Source: Galaxea fascicularis
Taxonomy: Eukaryota > Cnidaria > Anthozoa > Scleractinia > Euphylliidae
Length of the DNA stretch: 64,000 nt
Assembly (NCBI GenBank): GCA_948470475.1
Contig: OX419337.1
Span: 22,274,806 to 22,338,805 of the forward strand
Reading direction: 5' to 3'
The notes beneath the pieces are model-generated. The model did no database searches. It was not told the origin of the DNA and was given only the letters and a program-made list of their open reading frames with translations. The position numbers and the translations under genes were made by a program. Of the stretch, positions 1 through 10,887 are shown piece by piece (position 1 is the stretch's first letter; each line of letters opens with the position of its first letter).

Positions 1-58
1 CTATGAATATTACGATTAAGACAGAATAAATCCAGTCATATACCCCTTTCTTTTCAAG

Positions 59-175
59 AAATACCACATCCATGTCATCCAAATCCGTGTAAAAATGGAG
101 CAAAATGCAAAGAACTAGAGGGTGGCGAGTACGACTGCCAGTGCCCGCCAGGAACCAGCGGTAAACATTGTGAAG
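59..175 (+). CDS. Gene A exon: EGF-like module
   Basis: Acceptor AG at 57-58, donor GTAAG at 176. Six cysteines, with CHPNPC for C1-C2 and CQC for C4-C5. Length 117, phase 1 at both ends. By order it matches B 30065-30178. Confidence 0.85.
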
Positions 176-3100
176 GTAAGACATGTCACGTGAAGAATGG
201 TAGGTAGGTAACTTTATTTCAACTCGGGTTGATGAGGCTGATTAGACCCCTAGCAATGCATGCTAATGTGCCGAGAAAAGTATAAAGATATCAAAAATGA
301 CATGATCAATTAAAGACTAACATTCCAACTGTATCGATAAATAAACAATCCTAAATCTTAAAATTAGTATCACAGTGGGAAAAAAAAGCATAGTAAACGG
401 TACATTACAAATATAGCTCTCTTACGGCATTCTTAAATTCCCTAATAATAATGCGCTTTATTTGACCATCTTAAGTGAAAAAATACAATGGCGATACAAT
501 ATTAAAAATGCGAGAAAAATGACACATAATAATCGTAATAATATGTTAAAAACTATGTACATATACACACATAAATATATAAAAGTTATATTCCACAAAG
601 TTTATGAGCTCTTGGTATGAAGGAACGTTGGTGCCTGTCCCTAAGGATTGTCTTTAAACGTAATTCATCCGGTAAAGAATTTCAGACTTTGGCACCAATA
701 AAAGTTGTAGATTTTAATCCAAAGTTTACAATTTTCTTATGTGGGACGACGAGCTTATTGGTGCATCTCAAGCACTGAATGTGCTTGTTGGTGCCTCTCA
801 AGAATGAATGTTCTTATTTCCAGTTAAAGTTAACAAGTAGCATTTCTATTTTCGATTGTATGTTATTCATAGATGTTCGTTTGATTTAATGAAATATTGA
901 CATAAGAAATAAATTATTTTGAATGACTGATGACAAAAAAAGGTTTGATTATAAGCATTCATTAAGAGGTTTGGAATGAGGTAAGTGTCTGTTTTAAAGA
1001 AGGATAGTAATAAGTTTATGCTATGGCAAATTTTTTAACCTTCACTTTCAATTATAGAAAAAAACGCTTGTATTCCGAATCCTTGCAAAAATGATGGAAA
1101 ATGTGTTGAGACACCTGGAGGGGGTTTTCGTTGCATCTGCGAAAATGGACACACCGGGGAGACTTGCGAGAAGAGTAAGTAGAGAGTGAAATTATGTGTA
1201 ATAAGTAATTTATTTGCATTCGATTATGAAAGGACTTCTCAACAGGCTAGGTTTAATTGAGTCATAAAATCTAATTTGATAGCAATTGATGCATGCCTGA
1301 GTAACCCATGCCAGAATGGAGGAACCTGTGAGGATCAAAATGGAAAAGCAGTTTGCAGGTGCAAAGGGAAATTCACTGGTCCGACGTGTGCAGGTAACAG
1401 AGTACATCAGATAGTAAATAGAGCGGGACATTCATCTAATAAATAGTCTGAATGGAACAATAGAAAGCTACAATATATAAAGGGTGTCATGATACTAAGG
1501 TGATATTGCTGTTGATAGTGTGGATTGGTAAAATAATGGTAGTAGTAATACTAATATTAGTGCCAGTACCAATACCAATACCAGTATTAGAACCAGTAAC
1601 AGTACCAGTAGCAATACTAATACTAATACTGATAGTATAACTCATGATTATGACGATGACCGTGTCTAGCCTTTTAACCCGACTTAACAGCAAACTCACG
1701 ATAACCTCGCTTTACCAATGTGTAAGTTACTGTCTTCATTGTTTTCAGAATGTGGTTGCCCAAAAGGCAATCCTGGTGCAAATCCTCCTATCTTCGCGCA
1801 GAAATGCGATCGAGACGGTGAATGTGAATGTGAAGGCGATATGAATTTAGTGCCAGGCGTAGGATGCAAGTTAGGACGTAAGTAAACAGGCAGCCGTGAG
1901 CGTTTGACTCAACCGTTGCAATTATGTATGTGCCAACCAGCTCCGATTTAAATCCTCATCCATTCTCGGCGTTTCTAACGTAGCTAATCAGTTATATCTT
2001 ATTTAATTACAAAGAGAGGTTCAGGGTTTGTGACCCAAATCCATGTCAAAATGGGGGTACTTGCAAAGAAACGAGTCCAACTACTTACGAGTGTGAATGT
2101 CCAGAAGGCTTTACAGGACCTAAATGCGAAAAAGGTAAGAACGAAAGTGTTTTGCTAAATAATATCCCCATTCCTTTATGATCAGAAAACCAATTCATGC
2201 ATTAAATAAAAAATGATTTAAAATTGTATTGTGTTTATTCCCTGAACAGTTGTTTGTAGTCCTGGCTACTGTTTGAATGGTGGAATCTGTAAACCTGTTA
2301 ACGGCCAGCCGACTTGCATCTGCCAACAGGGTTACAGTGGAGCGCGCTGCGAAAAGAAGCTAAGTAAATAATACCTTAAATTCTCTTTAATAATCTTTTA
2401 ATACGTGATATTTACGCTTAGCACTTCCGGCAACAACACCCAACACTGTTTTCAAACACAACAACCTTTTGTAACCAACAATCCAGATGCTGTTGGAAGA
2501 TGATATTGGAAGAGTTTGCCCAGTCCTTCCACGGTCATCGTGAAAATGGTTACAACATTTGATACGATCCTTTGGCTGTCATTGGACAATTTGGGACGAC
2601 AATTGTAAACTTCAGATATGTAGAATATGAATTTGTGCATAAAGATGGTAAATAACACACGGCCGGAAGCTCTGGTGTCCTACAAACCTGAAACCTTTTG
2701 CTCGTTGGCTCCAAATAGACCATTAAATGAATTACCTCAGGCCTCTTTTCCAAAGCGAGTCTAGGTGCTCATCCTTTCTTGTGCAAATCAATTTTCATTC
2801 ACATAAAAATGAGTTTAATTTGCCTGTGAATGAAAATTGATTTGCATATGAAAGGATGAGCTCTTAGACTCGCTTTGAAAAAGAAGCCTAAGGCAATTCG
2901 GAAATGGTCTATTCAGTTACCTTTTTGAGGCTGGGTGACCAGAGAGAAGACGCCAAGTTAAAATAGTTGTGTGGTAATCAGGCTCCTACATCAGTGGGGT
3001 GAGGCAGTGCTCACGGACTCCCATTCCTGTGCCTTTGGCTAGGGATTGAAGCCAGTCAGATAACTCGTAAAATAGAAGTGGACGAGTCAATAATTAAGAT

Positions 3101-6100
3101 GACACTAAAGGATGGGAATCGATATGCCACAAACCAGTACCATGGTCGAGTTTAAATTGAATGATTAGCGATTACAACTAAAAGTTCAAGTGCTACCTGT
3201 TGTTATGAGGTTTATAAGAGGCAGACACCATATGGAGGTACATGGATATTGCTCTTCAACATCCAACAGGTGGTAAAACTGATGTCATATTGCTCCACAC
3301 GATCCGATGGAGTGTATCGTAGTTTTCGCTTCTTTAACCAGCTATGTTTTTCTATCACTTTTTACCTTAGTTATTACCAAAGATTACTGCCATCCCAACC
3401 CATGTCTCAATGGCGGCACTTGTGTCCAGGTTCCCAGCGGATATGATTGTCACTGTGATATACAGTATACTGGAGCTCATTGCGAAGGTGAGAGGCTAGT
3501 GTTTATGGCTTTGTTTGGATTTGAAATTTATTGATCCGTTTCATTTTGAATTAGCTTCGATTAATGGAAACAGGGTCGCGGAATGAAGGTACATGAAACC
3601 AATCGTCTGTTTACTGAAACGACCTAACTGTTTTGCTGACATAGATTATTTTAATCAGAATCAACTGCAGCCGTGAAGGTATACCATCACCTTATCGAAT
3701 GAGAGCCAGTGGCTGAAACGATCCCTTTAAGGATCCTCTGCTGATCTACAAAAGTTTGCGATTACGCCGCATTCCTCATTTTCCAGACGTGTGCTATATG
3801 GGCAATAACCATCTTTTTATCTATTACAATGTAATTTGCTGTAATGGTCGACAAAGTGAGTGAGGGAGCGCTGTCATGGGCAGAAATGTGTTGCAGATAA
3901 AGCATGCGGGCGATTTGACTTGAATGGGAGCCTCAAATATTGTCTTTGTAATGAACTCCTTGTGACGAACTGAGTGTTATTACCTTACTTCTTTCTTAAA
4001 TGATCATCAACATTGACAGTGGACAAGTGCGCCAAGTGTGATGCTCACGCCATATGTGTGCGTGGTCGCTGCAAATGTATCCCTGGTTACATAGGAACAG
4101 GTTATGAATGCGTCAAAGGTAACACAAGATCTCATTATTAATTTTCCTTTCTAACTGCTATACATTTCCTTGTGCATTAGTTAATCAAGATAATATCCTC
4201 TGACTGATACGTTTGTTTATTCTCATCACCTGTCTGCTGGAAAATGTACTGCTATTGTAGGGAGAAGTTATATGCTAATCAGTTCTGGGAGTGAAAGGGT
4301 TGACACTCTTGTTTTCTTTGGCCATCTCAGCTTTAGAAGAAATAAAACTCAAACAGCGGTGACAAACATGAGACAAAAACATTGTTTGAAATTATAGTAC
4401 TTGACGGTTCGTATGCTACAACATACGAAAGCCAATGTTAAATGAAAATGTCAGCAGTGAAAGCTGTAGCTGAATTGGTTTACCTGTGGATTTGTTTGTT
4501 TTTAATTTGCTCTTTATCTTCCACATTTCATTCACTTATCTTATGCCCTGTTCACACCAAAGCTTAAACATGTCAGTTAAAACGAGCTGTTTAGCTAAAC
4601 ACAGTTTAAAATTGTTTTCTTTATAAAAGCTGCTTACTAATGGTTTTTGACTACAAACTTAACGCAAGTTAAAGAACATGTTTAAGTACATCTAAATCCC
4701 GCATAAAAGCCTGAGTTCCAGTTTTTCTTTAATAGTTTTCATTTTTCTAAACCGGGTTTAATTAAACATGTTTAGTTGGTGTGAATGGGGTATTACATAT
4801 ATTAATTCAAATTTTGTTGTTAACGGTCACTTCTGAAGATGACGTTTCATAGCATACGAAACATCATGTGCAATGTTATTTCAAACAATGTTTGTTTTTT
4901 ATCATCTTTGTCACACCCGTTTGTGTTTCTCTTTCAGTTACGTTTCGTACATTTAGTTCCTTTTACTTTAAAGATAAACAGATGGCTGCTCTATCCTAAG
5001 GAAATTTTTTAAAAGAATGGAGAAGGGTCCTTCAAAATGCACATTTGAATGAAGTAACAAAACTGTCTTCCGTTTTCCTACATTCCAGCTCGCCACAAAC
5101 GCTGCCCGATCATGTGCCCAATCTACTCTACTTGCATACATGGAGCTTGCCAATGCATACCAGGATATCAGATGCAGGGAAATAATTGCATACGTAAGTT
5201 GACCTCTCTCATAAGTTTAGAAACTAGAGGTCATATAGGCCTTCCAATTTAATTTTTCGGATCAAAATTTGGTACTTCACTGATTCACATACACAGTTGT
5301 AATCATAATACAAACATAGCATAACGAGGTATGAATTCCTTCAGTTATCTATATTATTTTTACTGTGGTATCAGAATTTTCTTACCTTCTCTAATAGATG
5401 GCATTTTTCAAGAAAGTCTTATGTGCATTGCTTGTGTTGCTAAAATATTCATGCAGAGCATAAAAAACTAAAACTAAAACGCTTGGTATACCGATATAGC
5501 TGATGATCCACTAAGTACAGTATACAACATACATAAAATAATGATCATAATAGTCATAAAGACGACCATAATAGTCATAAAAGTAAACAAGTTACTTGCA
5601 CCTTCGCTTCCTTACGTCGATTTTCTCAGAATTCTCTGTAAATGGTTGTTCGTTGTTAGCGCTTGCGCATATACGCCGAAAGTGAGCTTTGCGGATTATA
5701 GACCAACGGCCAACGAAGAGTATTTTTGACTAAGGCTCTCCCTACGAAGCCCGAGTAATAAACACGCTTGTAGAGTTCTTCGGCAAACTCCTTGCGGGGT
5801 GGTTGCCTAGAAAATTTTTTGCTTGATCTGATTTGAAATCCTACTCCCAATGTCCTACTAGATATAGCGCAAAATACATAGTTTGACGTCAAATAGACCC
5901 TATGCAAAAATGGCTGCCTTTAAATTATTCTTTTGTTCATATTCAAAATAGCCTGACTAACCTAGTTTTTAGCCTGAGTATCAGGCGTTTCTAGGGTGGG
6001 GAAGGCAAAAAGAGCGAGAAAGCGAAGGAAGAAACGCCTGACACAAACAGCTTCTCAGAAGCCTTCCACCCCCAGACAGCGCGTGTTATAATTAGCCAAT

Positions 6101-8350
6101 CAAAATCACTTCCGGTAACTGTCATGTGTCATGAGAGTAAACTTCAATATGGCGTCTGTAACCCCTGCGCTGGAAGCTTGACTTCCGGTTGACTCACGTT
6201 ACGTTTCTTATTGTACCAATTAGCGTAACATCCAGAATCTGGATGTTGGACACAAGCGAATCAATGGCTTTGTGTCAGGCCCTTCTCCTTTTCCTTCCCT
6301 CGTCCCCGCTTCCCCGGTAGGGCCTGATACTCAGGCTTCCTAGTTTCTGAAACAAAAATTCTAAAGAATTTATTATCCCGAGCGAGGTTAGTGAGGCTAT
6401 TTTGAATATGAACAAAAGAATAATTTAAAGGCAGCCATTTTTGCATAGGGTCTATGGGTTTATACTTCTGAGCAATTTTTCAAGACTTATCTTTTTGAAA
6501 ATGCTTGAAGACTTAAACTTACTCATAATGTTTGTTACTTTTTATTTCAAAATGAGTAGTTCGTTGAACATTTTGCATGACAAACTCGAATTTTGTACAA
6601 TTTATTTAGCTCCCCCAGTTCCTCCACCTGCACCGCCACCACTACCGCCGCCACCGCCACCGCCACCGCCACCGCCACCGCCACCGCCGCCGCCACCGCC
6701 ACCTGTGGTGTACTACATACCTTATGGCAAACGTAGCTCTGTGAGAGACCAGATGAAGTCGAGTTCTGCGAACCATGACTGACTAGCATAAATATGAAAA
6801 TATATGACTTATAGTAAGTCCAGTAAGTCGCTTCGCACTATCTTGCTGAGGAATCTTGAGGGGAAGAGGGATTATTCCAATTTTAACTTTTTAGGGAGAA
6901 TAAAAGAGCCTTTTACGTCCAACGATCAGACTACCTGTTGTTAATCTGACGATTTAAAGACCCGTAGCAAGCACTAAACCATGCGTACACTGAAATGCCT
7001 AAAATGCAACAAGCGGTTTTGAGACTCTTATGGATTTGCAAAATTTGTAATACTTTCATTTGACTTCCTTTCATATCAATTCCTCAAACCTCACAAGAAT
7101 TGCAATTTAAATATGTATTAATAGGCGTGATGGTGGTGGCGATAGGAGGTCCTCATAGAAACTGCTCAAATTTGAACTAACGGTACGTACGTATAGCTAT
7201 TAACCTCACAATACGTCTGTGACCGAACATAGGACAGAACGAACTGATAACTTAAAAACTATGACCAACAGGGTTGACCGTTTATGCCATACATAACGTT
7301 GACGACGAAGAAGAGGAAGAGGAGGAAGAAGAAGAATTTCGGCCATCTCCTCCGATTCCAAGCACAATACGCCCGACTGCACCGCACGAAACATCTACAG
7401 CTTTCCCACAGTCAACTAGTCAACCACAAACAGGCTCACCATCATCACCACTGATGCCATCACCAACACAGCCACCGCTACCAACACAGCCACCACCCTC
7501 AGTACCGCCGCCGCCACCTCCATCGCCGCCACCACCACCACCTTCCCCTCCTTCGCCACCACCGCCACCACCCTCTCCTTCGCAACCACCACCTCTTCCT
7601 TCGAGCCCCGTAACATCACCGGTTGGACCCACAACTTCCCCACCAGTGCCGCCTACTCCTCCACAGTCACCTTCTCCAGTTCCTCCACTAGTCCCGCCTC
7701 CCGTCTCGTCACCTGTTCCTTCCCCATCCTCACCAACGGCCCTACCTCCCCCTTCCGCAGGTGGAGGTCCGTCTGTTCCCGCTGCTCCACCTGCTCCACC
7801 TGCTCCACCTTCAGGTGGTAGCCCGGCTGCTGCTCCACCCTCCCCGGCTGCTGTTCCACCCTCTCCGAATTCATATGGACCTCCTTCTATGGATTATCCT
7901 TATGCCGACTATCCTCTTGGCCACTACACTACTGGTTATCAGCCGTATAACAGACCATATTATCAACCTTACCAGAGCCCTTATCGAGGATCTTACAACA
8001 CAGTCAACCAGAGATCCTATGGCAACCCTTACGAACGGTCCTATAGCAGGCCATATTACAGAACATTAAACAGGCCTTATGCAAGACCCTATAACGGCCC
8101 TAGCCGGATAGCCTATGGTAGGTCCTTTAACAGGCCTTACCAGTTACCATATAAAATCCCCAGCCAAACGACCTATTCCAGGCCTTATTTTAGGTCATTT
8201 AACGGCCCCAAACAGGGAAAGTATAACATGCCTTATTACAGGTCCTTGAACGGCCCTAGACGGGGAACGTACAACCAACCGTATCAATATGTCAGATCAA
8301 ACCAGAGGCTTGATAACAAACATTTTTACAAGACCCCTGGGGGCCGCTAG
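59..8350 (+). CDS. Gene A (5' partial): EGF-repeat protein with poly-Pro and Tyr/Arg/Pro-rich C-terminus
   Basis: Inferred exons: 59-175, 1058-1174, 1283-1393, 1749-1877, 2015-2134, 2250-2363, 3371-3487, 4020-4118, 5089-5193, 6610-6732, 7272-8350. All joins are phase 1 and leave one open frame of about 742 codons to TAG at 8348-8350. Modules in order are three EGF-like, one six-Cys non-EGF module, three EGF-like, two short six-Cys VDKC-type modules, a poly-proline exon, then a large last exon with an acidic run, a Pro/Ser-rich region and a tail of about 160 residues with about 30 Tyr. The exon order matches the 3' half of genes B and C, so the missing 5' part probably lies left of the window. 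An extracellular structural or adhesive role is inference from composition; no enzyme domain is visible. Confidence 0.85.
203..790 (-). mobile_element. Degenerate LINE 3' fragment in gene A intron
   Basis: The minus strand of 605-750 still reads like the C-terminus of a non-LTR reverse transcriptase ([13 protein letters not shown], then an in-frame TGA where Trp is expected, then NSLPDELRL). The left end carries a (GGTA)n-like tail followed by TTTATTTCAACTCGG, nearly identical to the tail of the larger LINE fragment near 25016. It is an old, broken copy of a related family. The limits are approximate. Confidence 0.6.
1058..1174 (+). CDS. Gene A exon: EGF-like module
   Basis: Between TTATAG (to 1057) and GTAAGT (1175). 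Contains CIPNPC and CKNDGKC, with C4-C5 as CIC. 117 bases, phase 1-1. Positional match to B 30877-30990, which has an extra C-x-x-C before C1. Confidence 0.85.
1283..1393 (+). CDS. Gene A exon: EGF-like module with O-glycosylation consensus
   Basis: 111 bases, phase 1-1, between TTGATAG and GTAAC. CLSNPC fits the C1-x-S-x-P-C2 O-glucose consensus, and CQNGGTC fits the C2-x4-T-C3 O-fucose consensus known from Notch-type EGFs. Confidence 0.85.
1749..1877 (+). CDS. Gene A exon: six-Cys non-EGF module
   Basis: 129 bases, phase 1-1, after TTTTCAG. Pattern C-x-C-x15-C-x5-C-x-C-x11-C, unlike EGF spacing. The same module is found once in each paralog (B 31927-32061, C 47279-47413, D 63529-63669). 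I cannot name the family. Confidence 0.8.
2015..2134 (+). CDS. Gene A exon: EGF-like module
   Basis: 120 bases, phase 1-1. Contains [12 protein letters not shown] and CECPEGFTG. The acceptor AAAG at 2014 was chosen over nearby AGs because only it keeps phase 1. Confidence 0.8.
2250..2363 (+). CDS. Gene A exon: EGF-like module
   Basis: Contains [12 protein letters not shown] and CICQQGYSG. The donor GTAAAT at 2364 gives 114 bases, phase 1-1. Reading on would reach TAA within three codons, so an alternative end here cannot be fully excluded. Confidence 0.75.
2716..2911. repeat. Long imperfect hairpin / foldback element
   Basis: 2716-2803 and 2825-2911 are near-complementary (for example GAATGAAAATTGATTTGC pairs with GCAAATCAATTTTCATTC), with a loop of about 20 bases. 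Weaker complementarity extends outward. It is probably a foldback or MITE copy in a gene A intron. Confidence 0.7.
3371..3487 (+). CDS. Gene A exon: EGF-like module
   Basis: 117 bases, phase 1-1, with a good pyrimidine tract before TTAG at 3370. Contains [13 protein letters not shown]. An alternative phase-1 acceptor 12 bases downstream (AAAG at 3382) would drop four residues. Confidence 0.8.
4020..4118 (+). CDS. Gene A exon: short six-Cys VDKC-type module
   Basis: 99 bases, phase 1-1, between TTGACAG and GTAAC. VDKCAKC, then AIC, RCKC and GYIGTGYEC. The spacing resembles compact nidogen-type EGF modules. Same exon length as B 33926-34024 and C 49956-50054. Confidence 0.85.
4341..4935. mobile_element. 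Foldback element with a second MITE nested inside
   Basis: Arms of about 90 bases at 4341-4430 and 4840-4935 are complementary (shared cores ACATTGTTTGAAAT and TTCGTATGCTA). The loop contains a second, independent inverted-repeat element at 4544-4792. It lies in the gene A intron between 4118 and 5089. Confidence 0.6.
4544..4792. mobile_element. Harbinger-like MITE (249 bp, TTA target duplication)
   Basis: Ends are TGCCCTGTTCACACCAA and TTGGTGTGAATGGGGTA, about 30-bp imperfect terminal inverted repeats, flanked on both sides by TTA (4541-4543 and 4793-4795). A TTA/TAA duplication is typical of PIF/Harbinger elements. No coding capacity. Confidence 0.6.
5089..5193 (+). CDS. Gene A exon: short Cys-rich module before the low-complexity tail
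   Basis: 105 bases, phase 1-1, after CATTCCAG. Contains [18 protein letters not shown]. It corresponds to the last modules of B (35502) and C (52127), but here the frame runs on through the donor GTAAG at 5194. Confidence 0.85.
5896..6452. mobile_element. MITE with ~70-bp terminal inverted repeats
   Basis: 5896-5964 and 6384-6452 are almost perfect inverted copies (core GGCTGCCTTTAAATTATTC against its complement), flanked by TA. A second inverted pair (AGCCTGAGTATCAGGC against GCCTGATACTCAGGCT) lies inside, which suggests a nested insertion. It lies in the gene A intron before the poly-Pro exon. Confidence 0.7.
6610..6732 (+). CDS. Gene A exon: poly-proline exon
   Basis: Acceptor TTTAG at 6609, donor GTAGCT at 6733. 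123 bases, phase 1-1, in the correct frame. It encodes about 30 prolines from (CCGCCA)n DNA, then VVYYIPYGK. The donor is weak and no paralog is available for comparison, but length, phase and frame all fit. Repeat length is likely to vary between individuals. Confidence 0.6.
7272..8350 (+). CDS. Gene A last exon: acidic, Pro/Ser-rich, then Tyr/Arg/Pro-rich tail
   Basis: Acceptor CAACAG at 7271, phase 1, open for 359 codons to TAG at 8348-8350. It starts [11 protein letters not shown] followed by a run of ten Glu. Next is a Pro/Ser/Thr-rich segment of about 180 residues ([14 protein letters not shown]), then a tail of [19 protein letters not shown] and SRPYFRS units with about 30 Tyr, many Arg and Asn, and no Cys. 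It ends in GGR. The composition resembles Tyr-rich crosslinked extracellular materials; DOPA or dityrosine chemistry is speculation. Confidence 0.85.
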
Positions 8351-9540
8351 AAATATTACAAAGGCACACATTTCATTGCTTTTAATGAACCATAAGTAAG
8401 AGAGCAGATAGCTTTCCTCCTTATTGAATGGAATACACAAAACGTCTCATTTTCTCCTATATGCATGTTTTACTAATTTCAAGCTAGAGGAATGTAAGAT
8501 AAAGATAAAAAATTACTTCTGATTGCACCATAGAAACGAAACAAGGAAAACAATAACTTGTATTTTTAGCTTAGATATAGACTACGCGTTTACAAGCCAA
8601 GGGCAAGCAAACAGTTTTAAGTGAATGTAACACAAAAAGAATTAGTACATCATTGCAAAAATGAACAATAACATAAAAATCATGTCATCTGCAAATTCAC
8701 GACGAGCTGTATATCCTTAGCCAAACCAAACCAGTTGATTTAACGCAATGATCCCCTTTAAAACATTAATGTTTCAAGTGAACATATTCCGTATTTAATA
8801 ACGAAGAACGAGCCAAGCCAAAGTGCTTGTTTGACAAACTGCGGTAAATAGAGTTACATAGTAAACACAAGTCATGGAAGATGCAGCAATGTGAAATAAA
8901 TTTGTCATTATTACATACCGTGTTTCTCTGCTAGTGCTACAATAACAATTAATACCACTACTGCTACTTCTACAGTTGCAAAAGCCCTCACTGGTGTTCT
9001 CTCAGTCATCATTTTCCCTAACAGTACCAACTGGTTAGCTGTCAGTATTTGACAGAGGTATCCCCCCTACCCCGTCTTCTCACCCGTAGTGTTGCTCCAT
9101 TATTGCACCTATTAAATAGCCTTTGTTTAATCTCAATTTTGCCGAAGCTTTTACTTATAGTGTAAGTTGAAAGGCAGGCTAAATTATTGAGAACAGATTG
9201 CACTTGCATTGACAAAAACAATGAAAATGAGGATCCTGATTTAGTCGAAACATGTATACTTGAGCATCGAAACTATTCAAAAGTTACACAAGTAACAGAC
9301 TGGAAACCAACGTGATAACATAAAAAACACATTCTTTCTCTCGTGTCCTGTACCAGTCGTCTCCCCAAATAACTCAGTTAATGTCTTGTGATGATGTACT
9401 GTTGACTACCAAGATTTTATTGTGTTGGAGATGATGAACCTTTTCTTACACAGTCATTATTCAAAGAGTAACATTTTTTCCCGTGAAACAGCAACCCTCA
9501 GAGCAATGGCATTTCCCTGATAAAAATTCGAAGAACTGGT
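8351..9540 (+). other. Gene A 3' UTR and downstream region
   Basis: No coding signal. A canonical AATAAA lies at 8895-8900, about 550 bases after the stop, and is the best poly(A) signal candidate for gene A. Confidence 0.5.
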
Positions 9541-9649
9541 TTTGAATTAGTGTAACAACAGCAATTTGTTCATCACAAACGAAAAAGAGACTGGTTCGAC
9601 CGGTGAAGCAAACCTTTTGCTTTTAATTACTTTAAGGCCCGTAGAGAAG

Positions 9650-9690
9650 ATGCCGGGGGGAGGGAGGAAGGAAGGGGGGGGGGGGGGGCG
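9650..9690. repeat. Poly-G / GGA tract
   Basis: A G-rich stretch with a run of about 15 G, between genes A and E. A second such tract lies at 11813-11836. Either could form a G-quadruplex, but both may simply be microsatellites. Confidence 0.6.
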
Positions 9691-10142
9691 AATCAAGTGG
9701 TCCTTCCGATGGACAGTCACTGAGAATGTTTGCTGTTTTAGGCAACAACCCTTTCCTGCATCTCTAGCCTGATGGATATCTGTACTAGTATCTTTGCAGA
9801 AGGAATAACTGCGCTGAAGAAAAGAAAAACAATAAAAAAAAGTCCCAAGTAGTACAAGAAAATAAGCATTCACGGGCAAGGAAATATTTAACATATTTTA
9901 AATAAATATACATAAATAAATAAATGGTTCGAACGCGGCCTTTGAGATTCAAGAAGCCAATCAGGAAATAGTATTTCAGTCACGTTGGCACGTGCGCATA
10001 TAATTTGTTTGAGGCCATGTTGAAAATTAATTCAGTTTGAACAGCTAGCTGAAGCGAGTGTGGGTTAAAAAACCGCACGCGTTTTGTGGACGCCAGTTGA
10101 CAGCGTAATGGGTAGTCAGATTTTTAACAAGTTGCTTTCTAC

Positions 10143-10221
10143 ATGAGAGTTTCTTCGGGAACTAAAGAATTGGAAGAAGCCAGCGGTGTGAAAGAACTGG
10201 ATCCGAACACTGGGAAAGAAG
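10143..10221 (+). other. Possible 5' exon (uORF or alternative start) of gene E
   Basis: ATG at 10143, open reading frame with high coding-like quality (KELEEASGVKEL), then AAAGAAG|GTCAGT, a plausible donor. Joined to the next exon in phase 1 it would stop after a few codons, so it may be a leader with an upstream ORF. Confidence 0.3.
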
Positions 10222-10360
10222 GTCAGTTAATCAGTTTCAAATTTGAACCGAGTTTTAATTCGTGGAAGCCGCTCGGAAAATGTCCGTTTCCTTTGCTAAG
10301 TCCATTTAATTCCGGTTACAAGCTATCGACCACACACTGACGTTTAGTTTCTGTTTACAG

Positions 10361-10439
10361 CAGAAAGAAACGAAAGAGTTTTGAAACTGTCCAGATGAGT
10401 TCACGTGCACGTGGGAACGTAACAGCTGTGGAAATAACG
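10361..10439 (+). CDS. Candidate gene E coding exon with start codon at 10395
   Basis: Acceptor TTTACAG at 10360, donor ACG|GTAGGC at 10440. The frame SFETVQMSSRARG is open and contains ATG at 10395; the exon ends in phase 0 after VEIT. The next phase-0 candidate exon is at 15812. No homolog recognised. Confidence 0.35.
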
Positions 10440-10587
10440 GTAGGCCCAACTAAGTTGTTTTAAAATCGTATCAAAAATTAAACGATTTCTTGACTTAAAC
10501 GACAGGAGAGCCTTCTAACTCATTTATTGCAACATCTAAATGTGGCGAAAAACAACTAAGGTGTTATATAAATGAAGTCGACTACCA

Positions 10588-10887
10588 GGTTGTTTACCAT
10601 TTACCCCCAAACCCCGGAAAATTCGGATGGAATGTAAATGGGAAGACTATTTTTTTCTTCCTGAACGGAAAGTTCCACGGGAAAACGGGATTTCTTGAAA
10701 GGAAGTCCAAAACGGAATTTCCGTACGGAAAATGTGTTTACCATTTGCTATTTTCACTAGTTCCAAGCCCTACTCCAATTTTGATGCTTGCCGCGTGTTG
10801 TTTAGTAGGGGTTGTGCAAATGGTACACGCCAACCTGAACGGAATTTTTCATTAGGAATTTTTGCTTACCATTTGTACAACCTCATT
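10588..10887. repeat. Possible MITE with GGTTGT ends
   Basis: Ends AGGTTGTTTACCATTTAC and TTACCATTTGTACAACC are partial inverted copies, and further CCATTT/AAATGG motifs lie inside. The inverted pairing is imperfect, so the limits are approximate. Confidence 0.35.

Noticed and set aside
7416..7643. Gly-rich antisense ORFs
   Set aside because: They are shadows of the Pro-rich last exon of gene A on the other strand.
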